A stretch of DNA of 64,000 bases from Dyella terrae (GTDB lineage Bacteria; Pseudomonadota; Gammaproteobacteria; Xanthomonadales; Rhodanobacteraceae). The notes under the pieces are model-generated. The model was given only the letters and a program-made list of their open reading frames with translations, made no database searches and was not told the DNA's origin. Within the stretch, counting starts at the first letter, position 1. Each line of letters starts with the position of its first letter. This document shows, in pieces, positions 25,969-34,168 of this stretch. The stretch spans positions 620,001 to 684,000 of the forward strand of contig NZ_CP089414.1 of the NCBI RefSeq assembly GCF_022394535.1. Reading direction: 5' to 3'. The position numbers and the translations under genes are program-made.

Positions 25969-26460
25969 ATGATCACAGAACCCGGAAATGCGATTGTCGC
26001 CCTGGCGCTCTTGGTGGCGTCTTGGCCCTGTTCCTCCGTGGCAGCTTCAAGCATGCCCAAATCGGTAACTGTTTGTGATTTGGCCCATCTCGGGGCCGAT
26101 AGTGAAGGACTCGCGTTCCGAGTTCGGGGGATGTACGCCACTGATTTCCGTCATGGGGCTTGGCTTTACGATCTGAAGAACGATGCGTGTTCTATTCTGT
26201 TTGGTGTTGAGCAAGGCGACGTGGATGGTTCGGTAAAGCGTTTTGATCAGACCGTTGTTGATGCGGTAATGCATCTTGGACCAGGTGCACGCCAGTTCGT
26301 AGATGCCGAGGTGGTCTTTCACTGGGTGGTCGCGGATCCGAATCAGCCCCGCCCGGGCAGTCGCTCTCCGACTGGTGCCCTGGAACTCCGACGCGTATTT
26401 CAATCGGCGACGGCATCGCGGTCTGGTGATCCCGTCTCGAACCTTGATAAGCAGGACTGA
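25969..26460 (+). CDS. Secreted hypothetical protein with two Cys
   Basis: The protein has 163 residues from ATG 25969 (earlier in-frame starts at 25939, 25933 and 25861). A hydrophobic stretch AIVALALLVASWPCSSVAAS looks like a signal peptide, perhaps of a lipoprotein or exported protein. The mature part has VTVCDLAHL, then GLAFRVRGMYATDFRHGAWLYD and NDACSILF, a pattern seen in small secreted hypothetical proteins of Xanthomonadales. Function unknown. GC content is lower than in neighbours. Confidence 0.5.
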   Translation: MITEPGNAIVALALLVASWPCSSVAASSMPKSVTVCDLAHLGADSEGLAFRVRGMYATDFRHGAWLYDLKNDACSILFGVEQGDVDGSVKRFDQTVVDAVMHLGPGARQFVDAEVVFHWVVADPNQPRPGSRSPTGALELRRVFQSATASRSGDPVSNLDKQD

Positions 26461-26590
26461 AACGACGGGCCGGGACGGAAGGACCGCTTTCGACCCATGG
26501 CGGACTCCAATAGTTGATTCGGCTATAGGTCAAAACGCTGCCCGTGATCTAGGGCGAGTATCAAGGATGCAAGGAACCCAGCGGCGCAAG

Positions 26591-27328
26591 ATGACGACAC
26601 TTATCCTGACACCCCGATACACCGACGATACACAAGCGCTCTGGAGAGCTGCGTCGCAGCTGGGATGGACCGTTGAGAGGTTGGGCGGTTGGCGCGTGCC
26701 AGACCACTTTCGGTCACGGGACGACATTGCACTCTATGTGGAGGCGTTATTTGCACAGACGATTGCGGAGCAACTGGGACTGGAGCTCCTGAGTCCACCA
26801 GAGGATTGGTTGGTGCGGCTGCCCTATGCATACAAGCATCGGAACATACGCCTCACCACGCTTAGTGAAGCTCGAGGGTTGGAAACCGCGGCGTTCGTTA
26901 AACCACCGAATGACAAGAGCTTCCCGGCGAGCGTGTATGAGAGGGGATCCTTGCCCACCGAATACGACGACCATATGTCGGTACTTGTTTCGGATGTCGT
27001 GGCGTGGGAATCCGAGTTTCGGTGCTTTGTCCTCGACCGTTCGCTGGTCACCTATTCGATCTATGCGAGGAATGGGGAGCTTCAGCGTGACACACAATTT
27101 CAAAGTGAAATGGCTGAAGACCGAGAGCTGGAGGATTTTGTGGCTGGGTTGCTGGCCGACCCCCTGGTTGACCTACCTGAGGCAACGGTGATCGATGTTG
27201 GCTATATCCAAGGTAAAGGCTGGGCTTGCGTTGAGCAGAACGCCGCGTGGGGTGCCGGCATTTATGGCTGCGATCCAGCCAAGGTGCTTGAAGTTGTTCG
27301 GCGGGCAACCGTGAAAACTACACAATAG
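26591..27328 (+). CDS. ATP-grasp domain protein (R2K/DUF4343 type)
   Basis: The protein has 245 residues. TLILTPRYTDDTQALWRAA at the start, AAFVKPPNDKSFPASVY, SDVVAWESEFRCFVLDR and VIDVGYIQGKGWACVEQNAAWGAG match the R2K-clade ATP-grasp family, whose members join a carboxylate to an amine in unknown peptides or cofactors. The K and E/N metal and ATP ligands of the C-terminal half (VEQNAAWG) appear present. Start ATG 26591; the frame is open upstream to 26303 without support. A striking inverted repeat begins 19 bp after the stop, so acquisition as a mobile unit is possible. Confidence 0.7.
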   Translation: MTTLILTPRYTDDTQALWRAASQLGWTVERLGGWRVPDHFRSRDDIALYVEALFAQTIAEQLGLELLSPPEDWLVRLPYAYKHRNIRLTTLSEARGLETAAFVKPPNDKSFPASVYERGSLPTEYDDHMSVLVSDVVAWESEFRCFVLDRSLVTYSIYARNGELQRDTQFQSEMAEDRELEDFVAGLLADPLVDLPEATVIDVGYIQGKGWACVEQNAAWGAGIYGCDPAKVLEVVRRATVKTTQ

Positions 27329-27346
27329 TTCAAGCGATACATCTAA

Positions 27347-27453
27347 CGTCCGCTTTCGACGGCGGCCTCAACCGATCGATGCAACACTCCTGCTGCTTGC
27401 GCAGTCGCTAGTGTGTTGCATCGATCGGTTGAGGCCGCCACCCGAAGCGGACG
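27347..27453. repeat. Large inverted repeat, possible MITE or attC-like element
   Basis: Perfect 27-bp arms (27361-27387 and 27413-27439) around a 25-bp centre extend outward into a near-perfect stem, CGTCCGCTTTCG at 27347 against CGAAGCGGACG ending at 27453. The inner arm TGTTGCATCGATCGGTTGA resembles IS30-family terminal repeats. The preceding ATCTAAC (27341-27347) fits the 5' core of an integron attC site, but the 3' core GTTRRRY is missing. It begins 12 bp after the ATP-grasp stop codon if the 5' core is counted. Confidence 0.6.
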
Positions 27454-27498
27454 AACACCTCCGTCGTCAATGGCAGCGCACCTGCAGAAACAGCCTGT

Positions 27499-28050
27499 TC
27501 AAGAGGCCTCGCGATCGCGCAGCGAAGGAATCTGGCTTTTCCTGAAAGTCAGCCATAGCGCAGACAGCAGGAAATACAGGCAGCCGAACGCTGCGTAGGG
27601 TGCAAGTTGTGCAATACCCGGCGCATTGCCGAAGGATTGCTTGACGAAGATGATGCCGGCCAGAGCCGATTGCGCGCCGCTGATGATCATGAAAACTTGC
27701 CCGCCCAGCTTTCGGCGGCCAATACCCACAGCAAGCTGAAACAGCCCCGCAAGGAGTGCCCATACGCCAAATACCAGCACCGCTCCAGCATTGCCGCGTA
27801 ACGCGAAGGCCGTGGCCATGCATACCGCCGTGATGATGCTAGTGAGCGCGTTGAACTTTTGCCCCGGGTTCGCCGGCAGCCCTCCGCTTCGTCGTGCATC
27901 AATCACGTTGGCGGCCGCATCCCAAGCGGGGTAGAGCACCAACAGCGCGCCCACGACGGCCACGGGTGCAGATCCCAAGAGCACGGCGAGGACAGCCCAT
28001 GCGAAAGCGACGCCTGCACGAAGGAAATAGAAGTTGCGAAGTGAGTTCAT
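27499..28050 (-). CDS. HdeD/DUF308-like membrane protein under TetR control
   Basis: The protein has 183 residues with six predicted helices (for example FYFLRAGVAFAWAVLAVLLGSAPVAVVGALLVLYPAWDAAANVI). The alternation of short helices resembles DUF308/HdeD-like proteins, of unknown function in most bacteria. ATG 28050 or 28062 are both possible; the longer frame from 28167 runs over the promoter. It is divergent from a tetR gene, with palindromic operator candidates at both promoters. Confidence 0.65.
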   Translation of the reverse strand: MNSLRNFYFLRAGVAFAWAVLAVLLGSAPVAVVGALLVLYPAWDAAANVIDARRSGGLPANPGQKFNALTSIITAVCMATAFALRGNAGAVLVFGVWALLAGLFQLAVGIGRRKLGGQVFMIISGAQSALAGIIFVKQSFGNAPGIAQLAPYAAFGCLYFLLSALWLTFRKSQIPSLRDREAS

Positions 28051-28080
28051 GAGCGGGTCCATGTGGCGGTGAGATATCCG

Positions 28081-28095
28081 ACTAGTAGGTAGGTA
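28081..28095. promoter_or_regulatory. TetR operator candidate, membrane-protein side
   Basis: ACTAGTAGGTAGGTA lies 20-30 bp before the start of the membrane protein gene. It shares the core ACTAG and GTAG with the second palindrome before tetR, read in reverse. It is proposed as the operator repressing the divergent target. Confidence 0.4.
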
Positions 28096-28169
28096 CTTCG
28101 TCGACTGGACCGCCACGGTTACTCCTAGCGCCGACATTTTTTTGATGGCCTGGAAAATCAATGACATAT

Positions 28170-28183
28170 CTACCTAGTGGTAG
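28170..28183. promoter_or_regulatory. TetR operator candidate at tetR promoter
   Basis: CTACC-TAGT-GGTAG is a short perfect palindrome ending 9 bp before the tetR ATG. Such a placement is usual for autorepression by TetR proteins. The same bases recur in the opposite orientation at 28081-28095. Confidence 0.5.
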
Positions 28184-28192
28184 GATGACCGC

Positions 28193-28789
28193 ATGGCGAC
28201 GAAACAGAAGCTCATCGACTCTGCCCGGCGACTCATCCAGATGCGTGGCTACAACGGATTCAGCTACGCCGACGTCGCTGAAGAAGTGCGGGTACGCAAG
28301 GCCAGCATTCACCACCACTTTCCAGCCAAGTCCGATCTGGCGCTCGCTGTGGTCGAGCAATCGCGAGCGCTGATCCTTGAGCAGACAGCCGCTTTGGCCG
28401 CGGGCAACTTTGATCCCGAGGCGCAGCTGCGGATGTACACCGGCTATCGGGAGAAGTGCATCACCGATGCCTCGGCGCCCTTTTGTGTTGCCGGCATGCT
28501 CGCCAGTGAATTGCCGACGTTGCCTGACGATCTTGGCAAGTCGGTACGCGCGCACTTCGTGGATTTATCCAACTGGCTTGAGATCGTTCTTACGCGCGGC
28601 GCGCAGATGGGCCGGTACCACCTGCAGGGTTCGGCCCGACAGGAGGCGGAATCGTTCATGGCTATGGTTTATGGCGCCATGCTGACGGCACGCGCTTATG
28701 GTGATCCCAAAGTCTTTGCCGCCATCGTTGCAAACGGTTTGAAGAGGTTGGCCTCGTCGGCTGCGCCTAAGGCCGCTAGAACGAGGTGA
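28193..28789 (+). CDS. TetR/AcrR family transcriptional regulator
   Basis: The protein has 198 residues. The N-terminal HTH (KQKLIDSARRLIQMRGYNGFSYADVAEEVRVRKASIHHHFPAKSDLALAVVEQ) is unmistakable, with the YxHFxxK-type helix end. The C-terminal ligand domain contains CITDASAPFCVAGMLASELPTLP. It probably represses the divergent membrane protein gene and itself. ATG 28193. Confidence 0.9.
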   Translation: MATKQKLIDSARRLIQMRGYNGFSYADVAEEVRVRKASIHHHFPAKSDLALAVVEQSRALILEQTAALAAGNFDPEAQLRMYTGYREKCITDASAPFCVAGMLASELPTLPDDLGKSVRAHFVDLSNWLEIVLTRGAQMGRYHLQGSARQEAESFMAMVYGAMLTARAYGDPKVFAAIVANGLKRLASSAAPKAARTR

Positions 28790-29077
28790 CTCAAGGTTGG
28801 GCCAACATGTCCAGTTCGTCGCGGGAATTTGGGCACTTCGATCTTTTTGGTTCTAATGCAATGGGTTAGTTTCCAAACGATCAATCAGCCCGCCCATTGC
28901 TGACATATCGCCAGGGTGTTGCGTTGACCCATTGAGCACGCAACCCTGAGCGGACCTTGGGACGGTGCGGTTCGATAAGGCAGGCGGTCGGGCTTCGAAC
29001 CGTACTCAGCACGCAGGGGCTGGTAGGGCTCGGCTAGCTGGTCGGTATGCGCGCCTACTGGCCGCGCAGTATGGGGG

Positions 29078-29491
29078 TCAGTCCCTGACGATCGGGCCTG
29101 AGAGGTACTGCTCATCGGTGACCGGTTCCATCCAATTCACATTGGTGCCGTCGAGCATTTCGGTGATCGCTACATGAGTCATGGCGGTGGTGTCGGTGGC
29201 GCCATGCCAGTGGCGACGCTGACATGGACACCAGATGACGTCGCCGGCGCGAATCTCCGTACGCGGGCCGCCTTCGCACTGCGTCCAGCCCACGCCGTAG
29301 GTCACGATCAGTGTTTGTCCCAGTGGATGGGAATGCCACGCGGTGCGTGCGCCTGGTTCGAACGTGACGATCGCGCCACCGCTTCGCGCGGGCTCGTAGG
29401 CCTGGAAGAAGCTGTCGATCCGGACGGAGCCGGTAAAAAAGTCGGCTGAGCCTTTGACAGACGGTCGCGAACCATTTCGGGTGATCTTCAT
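29078..29491 (-). CDS. Cupin-2 family protein
   Basis: The protein has 137 residues. The two cupin motifs are visible: [23 protein letters not shown] (motif 1) and [27 protein letters not shown] (motif 2), with His ligands in HSH and HWHG. It is similar to the mandelonitrile-lyase-like/YhhW-type small cupins; the reaction is unknown. ATG 29491 follows GGAG; the earlier start 29542 lacks one. It stands alone; the 288 bp upstream of it on the other side (28790-29077) hold no recognised gene. Confidence 0.78.
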   Translation of the reverse strand: MKITRNGSRPSVKGSADFFTGSVRIDSFFQAYEPARSGGAIVTFEPGARTAWHSHPLGQTLIVTYGVGWTQCEGGPRTEIRAGDVIWCPCQRRHWHGATDTTAMTHVAITEMLDGTNVNWMEPVTDEQYLSGPIVRD

Positions 29492-29656
29492 GCGGAGACT
29501 CCATTTGATATCGACGCGCGCGTCGCTGCGCTTGCCGCGCAACGCATCACGTGTTCTTGGTCAAATGGTATGCCCGGAATCATGGCGTGATAATCCACGT
29601 CCGCCTGCATTCACTTGTGAACAACGCTCAGCAATCACTCGCTTGCCAGTGGCGCA

Positions 29657-30346
29657 TCAAGGTGGTTTCTGGGCGGGTGCGTAGGCGATCCATCCCTTGA
29701 ACGTGAAGCCCGCATAGAACAATTCGATGGATGTGAAGCCAGCCTGTCGCATCAGAGCCACATCGTGCTCCGGGGAGATCAACGGAAGCTTGGCATCGAT
29801 AGCAATGATGGCTGCTTTCGCATTCGACTCCGCGATGCCGGATGACATCGCGAACGCTGCGTATCGGGCCAGCCAGCGGGCCTTGTCGGGTGCTTCCTGC
29901 GGAAAACTGTGGTGTGCCACCACCAAGGGAGCCCCTGGCTTCAGGCGGCGTCGTAGTGCCGTGAGTGTGTGCAGTCGTTCCTCGGGCGTGAGGAAGTGCA
30001 GGGTCAGCAGGCAGGTGGCACCGTCGAAGCGTTCATCGGGAGCGTCGCCGACATAACCTTGCAGCAGCTCCACGCGTGAAGCGAGCGGCCCCAGTGTGTT
30101 TTCCGCCAGCTTGAGCATCTCCGCTGACGGATCGATGCCTAGCAGTCGCCACTGGGGATGTGCTTCGGCAAACACCTTTAGTTCAAGGCCGCCACCCGCG
30201 CCGAGGACGAGTACGCGACCATCCGTCGGGACACTCTCGGCCAGAAGGAGTGATGCCATGTGCTGAAGGGCGTGAAAGCCGGGGACTTGCCTGACAGGTC
30301 CCTCGGCGTATCGGGCAACGGCGTCGGGGTCGGAAAACGAGGACAC
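29657..30346 (-). CDS. Class I SAM-dependent methyltransferase (CmoA-like)
   Basis: The protein has 229 residues. Motif I is VLVLGAGGGLELKVFAEAHP, followed by LGIDPSAEMLKLAENTLG and FDGATCLLTLHFLTPEERLHTL. The N-terminal ARYAEGPVRQVPGFHALQHMASLLL resembles CmoA-type tRNA methyltransferase relatives. The actual substrate is unknown. GTG 30346 has a GGGAGC SD. It ends a group of three minus-strand genes (rrf2, FAD oxidoreductase, methyltransferase). Confidence 0.78.
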   Translation of the reverse strand: MSSFSDPDAVARYAEGPVRQVPGFHALQHMASLLLAESVPTDGRVLVLGAGGGLELKVFAEAHPQWRLLGIDPSAEMLKLAENTLGPLASRVELLQGYVGDAPDERFDGATCLLTLHFLTPEERLHTLTALRRRLKPGAPLVVAHHSFPQEAPDKARWLARYAAFAMSSGIAESNAKAAIIAIDAKLPLISPEHDVALMRQAGFTSIELFYAGFTFKGWIAYAPAQKPP

Positions 30347-30399
30347 GATGTGCTCCCGATGAAGTGAGCTAGTCAGGTTGATGGACCGTCGCTGCCGCT

Positions 30400-31287
30400 T
30401 CAGCCTTCCGGCCAGACAAGCGAGCGATGGATCTGCGCTCCCGCCCAGGCACCGTCGCCTACAGCAAGAGATACCGAGTGCGGCGCTCGAGCCACATCAC
30501 CGCAGGCGAAGGCGCCTAGGATGCTGGTTTCCTTGGTTTCGGCCGTCCAGAGCTGTTTGCCCATGGGGGTATCCATCAGTTCGCAACCCAGGTTGCTGGC
30601 GACGGGGCTGGATGGTGTGCAGCGCGAGGCGGTGAACAGTCCGGCGAAAGGCAGTCGTCGTCCGTCGGCAAGCAGCACGTCGGCGTCGCCATCGAGCCTG
30701 TCGATGAGTGCTTCCTCGATGACTACGCCGCGCTGGATCAGGTCGCGTCGCGCATCTGCGTCGAGGGAAACACAGTCGTTGGTCAGAAAGGTGACTTGCC
30801 CCCATTCCGGAAGCAGCTGCGCCTGATGTACCGACATCGGCCCGGTAGCGATGACGCCGATACGGCCTTGATCGAGTTCGTAGCCGTGGCAATAAGGGCA
30901 ATGGAACACCGCCTTTCCCCAGCGTTCGGCCAGTCCGTCAATGGCGGGGAGTTCATCGGACACGCCTGTCGCAAACAGCAGGCGTCGGCCAAAGTGGGCC
31001 TCTCCATCATCTAGCATCACGCTGAAATCGTCCTTGCTGCCGGATGCTGATGTGACCACCCCATCAATCCAGCGCAGTGATGGATAAGCCTGCAACTGGC
31101 GACGCGCCTCGGTCGCGATATCAGCGGGGCTCGCGCCGTCCTGTCCAAGGAAGCCGTGCGAATGACTGGCAAAACGGTTGCGTCGCTGGCCGGCATCAAT
31201 CACCAGTACCGTCTTGCGGGCACGTACCAACTGCAGTGCCGCAGCCATGCCGGCATAACTGCCTCCAACCACGATGACATCGTGCAT
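30400..31287 (-). CDS. Thioredoxin-reductase-like FAD/NAD(P) oxidoreductase
   Basis: The protein has 295 residues. An FAD-binding Rossmann motif (VIVVGGSYAGMAAALQL) opens the protein; the redox-active pair is CPYCHG; a C-terminal FAD contact (LGAFACGDVARAPHSVSLAVGDGAWAG) closes it. These proteins reduce thioredoxin-like or small-molecule disulfides. It begins 3 bp after the rrf2 stop, so the pair is an operon, probably with the regulator responding to redox stress. Confidence 0.85.
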   Translation of the reverse strand: MHDVIVVGGSYAGMAAALQLVRARKTVLVIDAGQRRNRFASHSHGFLGQDGASPADIATEARRQLQAYPSLRWIDGVVTSASGSKDDFSVMLDDGEAHFGRRLLFATGVSDELPAIDGLAERWGKAVFHCPYCHGYELDQGRIGVIATGPMSVHQAQLLPEWGQVTFLTNDCVSLDADARRDLIQRGVVIEEALIDRLDGDADVLLADGRRLPFAGLFTASRCTPSSPVASNLGCELMDTPMGKQLWTAETKETSILGAFACGDVARAPHSVSLAVGDGAWAGAQIHRSLVWPEG

Positions 31288-31290
31288 GTT

Positions 31291-31737
31291 CTAAACCTTT
31301 CGTGTGCGCCGTTGTTGTGCGTGCCGCCGCGCAAAGTCGGTGGCAAGGTCGGCAAGAGTGACGTGGGCGAAGCGCTCTAGCAGGACGGCTTCCGCTTCAG
31401 AAATGGCGTCTGCCAGCGCGGCGTTCACGGCCTGCTCGACCAGGCATTCGGGTCTTTCGTTTCGATTGCCGATAGCGAAGATCGCCGGTTCGCCGAGTGC
31501 TTCGTGCAGATGAAGCAGCGTGACGCGGGAGAGGTCGGCGGCAATGCGCCACCCGCCGGCATGCCCTCGATCTGACGTGACGAGTCCCGCGTCGCGCAGC
31601 AGTCCCATGGTTCGCCGAACAACGACCGGGTTGGTGCTGAGGCAATCGGCCAGGGCACCGGACGTCATGGGCTGATCCTGCTCCGCCATGTGCAGAAGGG
31701 CGTGCAAGACAGAGGAAAGGCGGCTGTCGGATTTCAC
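31291..31737 (-). CDS. Rrf2 family regulator without Fe-S cysteines
   Basis: The protein has 148 residues. KSDSRLSSVLHALLHMAEQDQPMTSGALADCLSTNPVVVRRTMGLLRDAGLV is the Rrf2 winged HTH. Only single Cys are present (ADCLS, PECLVE), not the three-Cys cluster of IscR/NsrR, as in the YwnA/CymR-like branch. It should repress itself and the coupled oxidoreductase. The GTG start at 31737 lies inside a 17-bp-arm palindrome, a likely operator. Confidence 0.82.
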   Translation of the reverse strand: MKSDSRLSSVLHALLHMAEQDQPMTSGALADCLSTNPVVVRRTMGLLRDAGLVTSDRGHAGGWRIAADLSRVTLLHLHEALGEPAIFAIGNRNERPECLVEQAVNAALADAISEAEAVLLERFAHVTLADLATDFARRHAQQRRTRKV

Positions 31738-31766
31738 GTAACAACGATAGTTACATGAAATCCGAC
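31726..31766. promoter_or_regulatory. Long palindrome over the rrf2 start, probable operator
   Basis: Arms GTCGGATTTCACGTAAC (31726-31742) and GTTACATGAAATCCGAC (31750-31766) match at 16 of 17 positions with a 7-nt centre. The left arm contains the rrf2 GTG start and its first four codons, mirrored on the other side with an ATG. The inner GTAAC-n7-GTTAC is typical for Rrf2-type operators in length. Strong autoregulation is inferred. Confidence 0.6.
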
Positions 31767-31791
31767 GGGCATCAAGCGCATGGCGAGAGTT

Positions 31792-32244
31792 CTAGCGCCG
31801 GACCATGACGGCTCCGGCGATGAGCATGGCGGCGCCGAGCCATCGGATTGGATGGGCGATATGTTGCGGCACGCCAAAGAGGCCGAAGTGATCAATGGCG
31901 ATGCCCGCCGTCATCTGTCCCACCACGATAAGGGCCAGCACGGTGGCTGCCCCGAGTCGTGGAATCATCAGAATCGCCGTGCCCACGAAGATCGCGCCGA
32001 AGACGCCACCCATCCAGGACAGGGGTGTTGTCCGGGCCAACAGCATGTCGCCAAGGCGAGGACCCTTGGTTGCCAGGGCGAGCATCAGCATGACCATTGT
32101 GCCGATCAGGTAGCTGGTAAAGCCCGCCCACCATGGAGATCCGATCGCGGCGCGCAGATTGGCATTGAGTACTTGCTGCACGGCCATGCTGATGCCCGCG
32201 CCGATCACGAGCAGGTAAAGGCAGGCATTGAGTGCGATGGTCAT
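31792..32244 (-). CDS. DMT superfamily transporter, DUF606 (YdcZ) type
   Basis: The protein has 150 residues and five helices. The features ISMAVQQVLNANLRAAIGSPWWAGFTSYLIGT and MGGVFGAIFVGTAILMIPRLGAATVLALIVVGQMTAGIAIDHFGLFG are those of DUF606/YdcZ small EamA-type exporters. Substrate unknown. It follows an araC gene on the same strand by 80 bp, so AraC may regulate it. Confidence 0.8.
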   Translation of the reverse strand: MTIALNACLYLLVIGAGISMAVQQVLNANLRAAIGSPWWAGFTSYLIGTMVMLMLALATKGPRLGDMLLARTTPLSWMGGVFGAIFVGTAILMIPRLGAATVLALIVVGQMTAGIAIDHFGLFGVPQHIAHPIRWLGAAMLIAGAVMVRR

Positions 32245-32324
32245 GAAGGTTCCGGCACGAGAGGGGCTGTGTGCAGAAGCGTAGGCTTCACTGGCCGCAC
32301 TGTCTGGAACGAATGTGACCTGCG

Positions 32325-33041
32325 CTATCGGGCTCGGTAGCGCCCAGGTGTCACGCCAAAGGCGCGGCGGAAACAGCGCCCCAGGTGACTTTGGTCTGCA
32401 AACCCGGACATGACCGCGGTGTCGACGAGTGGCGTTCCCGCGCGAAGGAGCTTTCGTGCGTCGTTAAGTCTGGAAGTCATCGCAAAGGTTTTGGGTGGCA
32501 TGCCATGAGCGCGTCGGAATGCCCGTGAGTAGCCCTCGCGACTCATGCCGATGTTCGTGGCGGCGAGGTGAACTGGGGTCATAAAGTCACTGGGCAATGA
32601 CGGCGTGCTTTCGACAGAGGATGCGCGATGCTCGGGGAATGCATGAAAAAGTATTGCCGGCGAAAAGTTCTCCTCGTTGCGCCAGTCACCCTTCAGGCGA
32701 GTAAGTAATGCAGCCACGTCTAGAGTGCGGGCAAGGGTGTAGATGTTCAGGCAGGTTACGCCGTGTGGTTGTGGCAAGGATCGATGGGGCAGGCCGGATG
32801 GAATGCATATGCCTTCGCCGGCCTTTACGATGACCACTTTGCCGCCAATGATGAAACGCCTGCGACCGGTGAGCACGAAAGTGATCTGGTCTTCATCGTG
32901 AAAATGATCGGGAAGTGCCACCTCGGTGCCGTGCACCAGCGCAAGCTCCACGATGTCCTCGATGCCCGGGCTCCAGTACGTCCACGCGCCGCTGGGGTTT
33001 GCGACGGAAACGATGCGGTCGATGGCGAGTGCGGAGTTCAA
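32325..33041 (-). CDS. AraC family transcriptional regulator
   Basis: The protein has 238 residues. An N-terminal cupin-like sensor (DHFHDEDQITFVLTGRRRFIIGGKVVIVKAGEGICIPSGLPHR) is followed by the two HTH motifs of the AraC DNA-binding domain (GMSREGYSRAFRRAHGMPPKTFAMTSRLNDARKLLRAG, then DTAVMSGFADQSHLGRCFRRAFGVTPGRYR). TTG 33041 is the likely start with GGGAA before it. It probably controls the downstream DMT transporter. Confidence 0.85.
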   Translation of the reverse strand: MNSALAIDRIVSVANPSGAWTYWSPGIEDIVELALVHGTEVALPDHFHDEDQITFVLTGRRRFIIGGKVVIVKAGEGICIPSGLPHRSLPQPHGVTCLNIYTLARTLDVAALLTRLKGDWRNEENFSPAILFHAFPEHRASSVESTPSLPSDFMTPVHLAATNIGMSREGYSRAFRRAHGMPPKTFAMTSRLNDARKLLRAGTPLVDTAVMSGFADQSHLGRCFRRAFGVTPGRYRAR

Positions 33042-33314
33042 TAGGGTTCCCGGGAAGACGCTTGCCTAGCCGGATGGGGAGGTGGTGGCGCGGGGCGCTT
33101 CGCATCCATTCTAGATCCACGTGCCACCGGTTTTTGCTGTCGTCTCCCGGATAGCTTGCGTTATCACGTCTGTTTCTCCATGGGGCGTGTCGGGACTGGG
33201 CAAGTGACGGCTTTAGAGGTAATGCTGTGATCCGGGATGGGCGCTTTCGATGCGGGCGGCCACGGTCGATGGATGAGAGCCTGATCTTTGTGTCACGCCA
33301 CCAGGAGCGACGCC

Positions 33315-34109
33315 ATGCTGATCATCAAGGGAAGTCTGGGGTTAGAGTCGGACGGGCGAAACTTTGGCGGACACGATCGCATCGCCCTGTTGGCCAAGAT
33401 AGGTGAGCTGGGTTCGATCGCTGCGGCAGCGAGAGAGGTTGGCTTGAGCTACAAAGGGGCCTGGGATGCTGTGGATGCCATGAACAATCTGGCAGACGAG
33501 CCCCTCGTTCTGCGCGCTGTGGGCGGGCGTAGCGGCGGCGGTGCTGGCCTGACGGATCGCGCGCGCCGACTGATTGGCGTCTTTGGCCACATGGAGGCGT
33601 TGCATCAACGATTCATGGAGCAACTGAGTGCTTTCGCTGATGATCCCCTTTCCGACATCGACCTTGTGAGGCGATTCCTGATGAAGACGAGTGCGCGAAA
33701 TCAACTGGCTGGCGTGGTGGCGTCGGTAGAGGCTGGTGCGGTCAACGACGTGATACAGCTCGATATTCAGGGCGGGCAGCGGTTGGTGGCCGCCGTGACG
33801 AGCGAGAGCACCAAGAGCCTGGGTCTGGCGCCCGGAAAAAAAGCGTTTGCCTTGATCAAGGCATCCTCGGTCATTGTTGCGATCCCTGACGGCTCCGTGC
33901 GGCTTTCGGCACGCAACCAGTTGGCCGGCGCTGTCTCTTACATTCGGCGTGGCGAGGTCAATGCAGAAGTGGGGATCGAGCTCAAGGGCGGCACCGTACT
34001 GGTAGCCATCATTACGCTTGCCAGCGTGGATGCGCTTGGGTTGCGCGAGGGCCTGGATGCAATGGCCATCGTCAAGGCATCGAGCATTATTCTGGGGACG
34101 CTGGAATGA
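33315..34109 (+). CDS. modE: ModE-type molybdate-responsive regulator
   Basis: The protein has 264 residues: an N-terminal LysR-like winged HTH (IALLAKIGELGSIAAAAREVGLSYKGAWDAVDAMNN), then tandem MOP/TOBE domains each marked by SARNQLAG (ARNQLAGVVASVEAGAVND and ARNQLAGAVSYIRRGEVNA). ModE binds molybdate and represses molybdate uptake genes. The start ATG 33315 has AGGAG 8 bp upstream; the longer frame from 33288 lacks an SD. No modABC transporter is visible in the window. Confidence 0.9.
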   Translation: MLIIKGSLGLESDGRNFGGHDRIALLAKIGELGSIAAAAREVGLSYKGAWDAVDAMNNLADEPLVLRAVGGRSGGGAGLTDRARRLIGVFGHMEALHQRFMEQLSAFADDPLSDIDLVRRFLMKTSARNQLAGVVASVEAGAVNDVIQLDIQGGQRLVAAVTSESTKSLGLAPGKKAFALIKASSVIVAIPDGSVRLSARNQLAGAVSYIRRGEVNAEVGIELKGGTVLVAIITLASVDALGLREGLDAMAIVKASSIILGTLE

Positions 34110-34168
34110 CCCTCGCGGCGTGCGGAGCGCTACGCGTTCCCGCACGCCGTTGGTCCTGCATCGCTAGC

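Noticed and set aside
27341-27453. Complete integron attC site
   Set aside because: A 5' core ATCTAAC is present but the 3' core GTTRRRY is not, and no integrase is visible.
28885-29115. 76-residue minus-strand frame in the gap before the cupin gene
   Set aside because: No SD, no family resemblance and biased composition.
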